From Sporosarcina ureae DSM 2281 (GTDB lineage: Bacteria > Bacillota > Bacilli > Bacillales_A > Planococcaceae): a stretch of 64,000 nt of DNA. The stretch lies in assembly GCF_000425545.1 (NCBI RefSeq), contig NZ_AUDQ01000004.1, positions 1 through 64,000 on the forward strand, in the 5' to 3' direction. The notes beneath the pieces are model-generated. The model was not told where the DNA came from and ran no database searches. It saw only the letters and a list, made by a program, of their open reading frames with translations. The first letter of the stretch is position 1; every line of letters begins with the position of its first letter. Below, in pieces: positions 59,754-64,000 of this stretch. The translations under genes and the position numbers were made by a program.

Positions 59754-62700
59754 TTAGGCGATCGGTTGATCTTCTTTCATCAAGTTCAATGCGTCAGTTG
59801 GTTGCAAGTCTTCTTCATCATCTAGATCACGAAGCTCAATTTCCTCAAAGTCTTCCGTCAACATTTTCACGTCTAATCCTAAACTCTGAAGTTCTTTGAT
59901 TAGTACTTTGAATGATTCCGGCACCCCTGGTTGAGGTACGCTATCTCCTTTGACAATCGCTTCATATGTTTTCACACGACCTACGACGTCATCAGATTTG
60001 ACTGTTAAGATTTCTTGCAATGTATAAGCGGCACCATAAGCTTCTAGTGCCCATACTTCCATTTCCCCGAAACGCTGTCCACCGAACTGGGCTTTACCGC
60101 CAAGTGGCTGCTGTGTAACGAGTGAGTATGGTCCAGTAGAACGCGCGTGCAATTTATCATCTACCATGTGGGCAAGTTTGATTAAGTACATAACTCCGAC
60201 TGATACGCGGTTATCAAATGGTTCACCTGAACGGCCATCGTATAGCATAGTTTTACCGTCACGGTTCATACCAGCTTCTTCCATTGTAGCCCAAACATCT
60301 TCCTCGTTCGCACCGTCAAATACAGGAGAAGCAGTGTGAATACCCAGACTACGTGCAGCCATGCCAAGGTGCATTTCAAGGACCTGTCCGATATTCATAC
60401 GTGATGGAACACCAAGTGGATTCAACATGACGTCGATTGGTGTACCGTCTGGAAGGAACGGCATTTCTGACTCAGGTAAGATCCGGGAAATAACACCCTT
60501 GTTACCGTGGCGTCCTGCCATCTTATCTCCAACAGAGATTTTACGCTTCTGTACGATATATACCCGTACCAACTGGTTAACTCCTGGTGATAACTCATCG
60601 CCATCTTCACGGTTAAAGACTTTAACATCCAGAACGATTCCGCCTGCCCCGTGAGGTACACGTAATGATGTATCGCGAACTTCGCGTGCTTTTTCCCCAA
60701 AGATTGCGTGTAGAAGACGTTCTTCAGCAGTCAATTCTGTAACTCCCTTAGGCGTTACTTTACCGACCAAGATATCGCCATCGCGAACTTCTGCACCGAT
60801 ACGGATAATTCCTCTGTCGTCCAAGTTGCGCAATGCATCTTCTCCGACGTTTGGAATATCACGCGTGATTTCTTCTGGCCCAAGCTTGGTATCACGTGCT
60901 TCCGACTCATATTCTTCAATATGAACAGATGTGAATACATCATCTTTTACCAGACGCTCACTCATGATAATCGCATCTTCATAGTTATAGCCATCCCATG
61001 TCATGAATGCAGTTAGAACGTTACGGCCAAGCGCAAGTTCTCCCTGTTCCATCGACGGTCCGTCCGCAAGAATATCAAGCGGTTTTACACGATCGCCAAC
61101 TTTGACAATCGGACGTTGGTTATAGCAAGTTCCCTGGTTCGAACGAATGAATTTGGACAAACGACAAACGACAAGGTCACCTTTGACTTCTTTTCCGCCC
61201 ACTTCTTCAATACGGCGAATACGAATTTCCTTCGCTTCTACGTGTTCTACGATACCGTGGTATTTAGAAACAACAGCCGCTCCTGAATCACGTGCAGAAA
61301 TATGTTCCATACCTGTACCAACAAGTGGTGCTTCTGGATTTAATAAAGGAACTGCTTGACGTTGCATGTTCGCACCCATCAACGCACGGTTAGAGTCATC
61401 ATTTTCTAAGAATGGAATACATGCAGTAGCTGCTGACACAACTTGCTTAGGTGAGACGTCCATATAGTCCATTTGTTCGCGGCGGAATACAGTGTTATCC
61501 CCTTGGAAACGTCCTACCACGCCTTCATTAGTAAATGATCCGTCTTCTTCAAGCAGTGCGTTTGCTTGTGCCACTACATAGTTATCTTCAATATCTGCTG
61601 TTAGATAATCAATTTGCGAGGTAACGCGACCCGTTTCAGGATCTACTTTACGATATGGCGTCTCAATGAAACCAAATTTATTCACTTTTGCAAATGTAGA
61701 CAACGAGTTAATCAGTCCAATGTTCGGCCCCTCTGGCGTTTCGATTGGACACATACGACCATAGTGAGAGTAGTGAACGTCACGAACTTCCATTCCTGCT
61801 CGTTCACGAGTCAAACCACCAGGTCCCAGTGCAGATAGACGACGCTTATGCGTCAATTCAGCCAGTGGATTTGTTTGGTCCATGAACTGAGAAAGCTGTG
61901 AACTTCCGAAAAACTCTTTAATTGATGCAATAACAGGACGGATATTGATCAATTGTTGAGGTACTATAGATTGCGTGTCATTGATGGACATTCTCTCTTT
62001 AACCACACGTTCCATACGAGAAAGACCGATACGGAATTGGTTTTGAAGTAATTCACCAACAGAACGCAAACGACGATTACCAAGATGGTCAATATCATCC
62101 GTGTTTCCTACACCATGTAAGAGGTTAAAGAAATAGCTGATAGATGCAACGATATCTGAAGGGGTAATATGCTTAATAGACTCGTCTACTTCAGCGTTGG
62201 AAATAACATTAATCACTTGTTTCTCTTCACTTTTCGGTGCGTAAATCTTTAGCGTCTGGATCACCATTGGTTCTTCCAATATAGACCCTACATGTTCGAT
62301 CGACTCAGTATTGATACCTTGAGATAAAAACGGTAGTAATTTATCCAATGTACGTCGGTCGATTAGCTGATCTTTTTCCACTAAAATCTCGCCTGTTTCA
62401 GGGTCGACAAGTGTTTCAGCAGCTGTTTGATTGAACAGTCGATTTTGCAAGTGAAGCTTTTTATTCATTTTATAACGACCGACATTCGCTAGATCATAGC
62501 GCTTCGGATCGAAGAATCGTGAATACAAAAGACTTCTTGCGCTGTCTAGTGTTGGTGGCTCACCTGGACGAAGTCGCTCATAGATTTCAAGCATCGCTTT
62601 TTCTGAAGTCTCGGTATTATCTTTTTCTAATGAATTCCGTAAATATTCATTGTCACCGATTAAATCGATAATTTCTTGATCAGTAGAGAAGCCTAATGCA

Positions 62701-63290
62701 CGTAATAAAACAGTGATTGGCAACTTACGAGTACGGTCGATACGGACATGTACTACGTCTTTTGCATCTGTTTCATACTCCAGCCACGCTCCACGGTTCG
62801 GAATAACAGTAGCGCCAAATCCACGCTTACCGTTTTTGTCCGTCTTATCATTATAGTAAACACTTGGCGAACGAACGAGCTGTGAAACGATAACACGCTC
62901 CGCTCCGTTAATAATGAACGTTCCGTTTTCAGTCATAAGCGGGAAGTCTCCCATGAAAACGTCCTGTTCCTTCACATCGCCGGTTTCTTGATTATGAAGA
63001 CGTACTTTTACACGAAGTGGTGCGGCATATGTCACATCGCGCTCTTTTGATTCGTCTACTGGATATTTTGGTTCACCCAGTTTGTAATCGATAAATTCCA
63101 AAGATAAGTTACCTGTGAAATCCTGGATAGGCGAAATATCCCGGAACATTTCACGTAACCCTTCTTCTAAGAACCACTCGTAAGACGCCGTTTGAATTTC
63201 AATCAAATTCGGCAGATCGAGTACTTCTTTGATTCGCGCGAAACTTCTACGCTGACGATGTTGACCATACTGAACTAAATGACCTGTCAA
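59754..63290 (-). CDS. rpoB: RNA polymerase subunit beta
   Basis: 1178 residues. The rifampicin region [29 protein letters not shown] is wild type; [15 protein letters not shown] and [29 protein letters not shown] are diagnostic of the active-centre and C-terminal clamp regions. I start at TTG 63290 ([15 protein letters not shown]), with GAGGGG 8 bases upstream, as B. subtilis rpoB also uses TTG; GTG 63299 abuts that site. Confidence 0.99.
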   Translation of the reverse strand: MTGHLVQYGQHRQRRSFARIKEVLDLPNLIEIQTASYEWFLEEGLREMFRDISPIQDFTGNLSLEFIDYKLGEPKYPVDESKERDVTYAAPLRVKVRLHNQETGDVKEQDVFMGDFPLMTENGTFIINGAERVIVSQLVRSPSVYYNDKTDKNGKRGFGATVIPNRGAWLEYETDAKDVVHVRIDRTRKLPITVLLRALGFSTDQEIIDLIGDNEYLRNSLEKDNTETSEKAMLEIYERLRPGEPPTLDSARSLLYSRFFDPKRYDLANVGRYKMNKKLHLQNRLFNQTAAETLVDPETGEILVEKDQLIDRRTLDKLLPFLSQGINTESIEHVGSILEEPMVIQTLKIYAPKSEEKQVINVISNAEVDESIKHITPSDIVASISYFFNLLHGVGNTDDIDHLGNRRLRSVGELLQNQFRIGLSRMERVVKERMSINDTQSIVPQQLINIRPVIASIKEFFGSSQLSQFMDQTNPLAELTHKRRLSALGPGGLTRERAGMEVRDVHYSHYGRMCPIETPEGPNIGLINSLSTFAKVNKFGFIETPYRKVDPETGRVTSQIDYLTADIEDNYVVAQANALLEEDGSFTNEGVVGRFQGDNTVFRREQMDYMDVSPKQVVSAATACIPFLENDDSNRALMGANMQRQAVPLLNPEAPLVGTGMEHISARDSGAAVVSKYHGIVEHVEAKEIRIRRIEEVGGKEVKGDLVVCRLSKFIRSNQGTCYNQRPIVKVGDRVKPLDILADGPSMEQGELALGRNVLTAFMTWDGYNYEDAIIMSERLVKDDVFTSVHIEEYESEARDTKLGPEEITRDIPNVGEDALRNLDDRGIIRIGAEVRDGDILVGKVTPKGVTELTAEERLLHAIFGEKAREVRDTSLRVPHGAGGIVLDVKVFNREDGDELSPGVNQLVRVYIVQKRKISVGDKMAGRHGNKGVISRILPESEMPFLPDGTPIDVMLNPLGVPSRMNIGQVLEMHLGMAARSLGIHTASPVFDGANEEDVWATMEEAGMNRDGKTMLYDGRSGEPFDNRVSVGVMYLIKLAHMVDDKLHARSTGPYSLVTQQPLGGKAQFGGQRFGEMEVWALEAYGAAYTLQEILTVKSDDVVGRVKTYEAIVKGDSVPQPGVPESFKVLIKELQSLGLDVKMLTEDFEEIELRDLDDEEDLQPTDALNLMKEDQPIA

Positions 63291-63355
63291 CTCATTCACC
63301 CCTCATTAAGACAATATTAGTTTTTTGCAAAATCAGAAATTCCGCTGTGACTTCG

Positions 63356-63397
63356 AAAAAACAAAAAGAAAACGAGTTCCGACAAGAGCTCATTTTC
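63356..63397 (-). terminator. attenuator-like terminator in the rpoB leader
   Basis: Minus strand: GAAAATGAG pairs with CTCGTTTTC around CTCTTGTCGGAA, followed by TTTTTGTTTTTTC. It lies downstream of the rpoB promoter, about 65 bases before rpoB, so it can end rpoBC transcripts early. Confidence 0.75.
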
Positions 63398-63495
63398 GAT
63401 TTCACAATCTTTATCCAAACATCAATATGCCTTTTTCTCTAACACATCACACAAAAGGGCATACAGCTGCAATATAAATATTTATGCATTTAATA

Positions 63496-63524
63496 ATGCT
63501 ACTACACGATGTAGTTCCTGTCAA
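63496..63524 (-). promoter_or_regulatory. SigA promoter of rpoBC
   Basis: Minus strand: TTGACA (63524-63519), 17-base spacer, TAGCAT (63501-63496). The -35 box contains the stop codon of the upstream methyltransferase gene. About 205 bases before rpoB. Confidence 0.85.
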
Positions 63525-64000
63525 TCTTTTTTAGCCACCAAAATAAAGTAGCCTTTTTTCTTGGCAACCGTATCCACATTACCAAACAACTTCTTCAAGT
63601 GATCCACCGTAGACGGAGCTCCTTGCTTCTTTTGAATGACAACCCATAATTCCCCTCCTGAAGCCAATTTCGCATAAGCGCCGTCGTAGAACGAAAACAC
63701 CGTACGCTTACCTGCTCTAATAGGAGGATTCGTTATAATCGCAGCAAAATCATTTGATTGAACTTGATTGACTCCACTACTTTCATAAATTTGTACATTA
63801 GTGATCTTGTTTTGTTGGGCATTTGTTCTAGAAAGAGCCAACGCTCGCTCATTAACGTCCACCATATGGACAAGCCGTTCTGGGAAATCCGATGCAATAG
63901 ACAACGCGATTGGCCCATAGCCGCAACCTATTTCCAACAAGTCTCCCCCGATGGTTGGCTCTTTAAACGTTTCGGCGAGTAATTTTGATCCTTCATCTAT
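63521..64000 (-). CDS. ybxB: class I SAM-dependent methyltransferase (RsmC/YbxB type), 3' part
   Basis: The frame is open to the right edge, so the N terminus lies outside the window; about 159 residues are visible. SAM motif I LLEIGCGYGPIALSIA, VDVNERALALSRTNA, and the catalytic NPP motif in AAIITNPPIRAGK identify an RsmC-like 16S rRNA guanine methyltransferase family member. B. subtilis ybxB sits at the same place before rpoB. Exact target unknown. Confidence 0.93.
   Translation of the reverse strand: MDEGSKLLAETFKEPTIGGDLLEIGCGYGPIALSIASDFPERLVHMVDVNERALALSRTNAQQNKITNVQIYESSGVNQVQSNDFAAIITNPPIRAGKRTVFSFYDGAYAKLASGGELWVVIQKKQGAPSTVDHLKKLFGNVDTVAKKKGYFILVAKKD

Overview
This window is chromosomal DNA from a low-to-moderate G+C, endospore-forming Firmicute. 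Protein sequences and gene order are very close to Bacillus subtilis. Together with the urease cluster, this points to Planococcaceae/Caryophanaceae, probably Sporosarcina or a near relative. That placement is recollection-based inference; no search was run. Sporulation and germination genes (cwlD, gerD, kbaA, pdaB-like) support a spore-former.

Layout, left to right. (1) 1-8.4 kb is accessory: the right end of an IS3-family element abutting putP; small conserved genes (YbjQ family, ywbE, ytoQ); and a signalling group made of a hybrid histidine kinase, a CheY-like receiver and an unusual Hpt-REC-GGDEF-REC diguanylate cyclase. (2) 8.4-14.1 kb, minus strand: rocF, sigW-rsiW and cdaA-cdaR-glmM, i.e. 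the SigW stress module, c-di-AMP synthesis and the cell-wall precursor step, in the B. subtilis order but without glmS after glmM. (3) 14.2-16.3 kb: a PAS-PAS-GGDEF-EAL protein. (4) 16.4-17.0 kb: five tRNA genes (transcribed Asn-Thr-Glu-Tyr-Gln) behind a near-consensus promoter. (5) 17.1-21.1 kb: the pdaB-like, kbaA, gerD, salA, cwlD sporulation block. (6) 21.3-31.7 kb: an accessory insert relative to B. subtilis, with a rhodanese, an HpaB-type monooxygenase, a TPP-riboswitch-controlled tenA, small unknowns and a complete ureABCEFGD cluster. (7) 32.2-63.3 kb: the ribosomal/transcription superoperon (rpsI, rplM, truA, ecfT-ecfA2-ecfA1, alpha, spc, S10 and str operons, rpoC, rpoB), almost all on the minus strand, ending in a partial ybxB-type methyltransferase.

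The long ribosomal block is canonical but has informative departures. The genes usually found as map (between adk and infA), ybxF (between rpoC and rpsL) and ybaC are not at their usual sites. Strong SigA promoters can be read for rpoB, rpsL, tuf, the S10 operon and rplM. RNA structures sit in several leaders: an attenuator-like hairpin before rpoB, two hairpins before rpsL, a candidate L13 leader, and a three-way-junction RNA ending in a U-tract between rplQ and ecfA1.

The observations most worth follow-up are the rplQ-ecfA1 structured RNA, the urease flap substitutions (Cys to Ala and His to Asn), the apparently catalytically dead PdaB homologue retained under a SigE-like promoter, the Hpt-REC-GGDEF-REC phosphorelay group, and the tenA riboswitch, whose conserved aptamer strand can pair with the terminator. 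I did not find a convincing wholly new defence or mobile system; most of the window is core genome.
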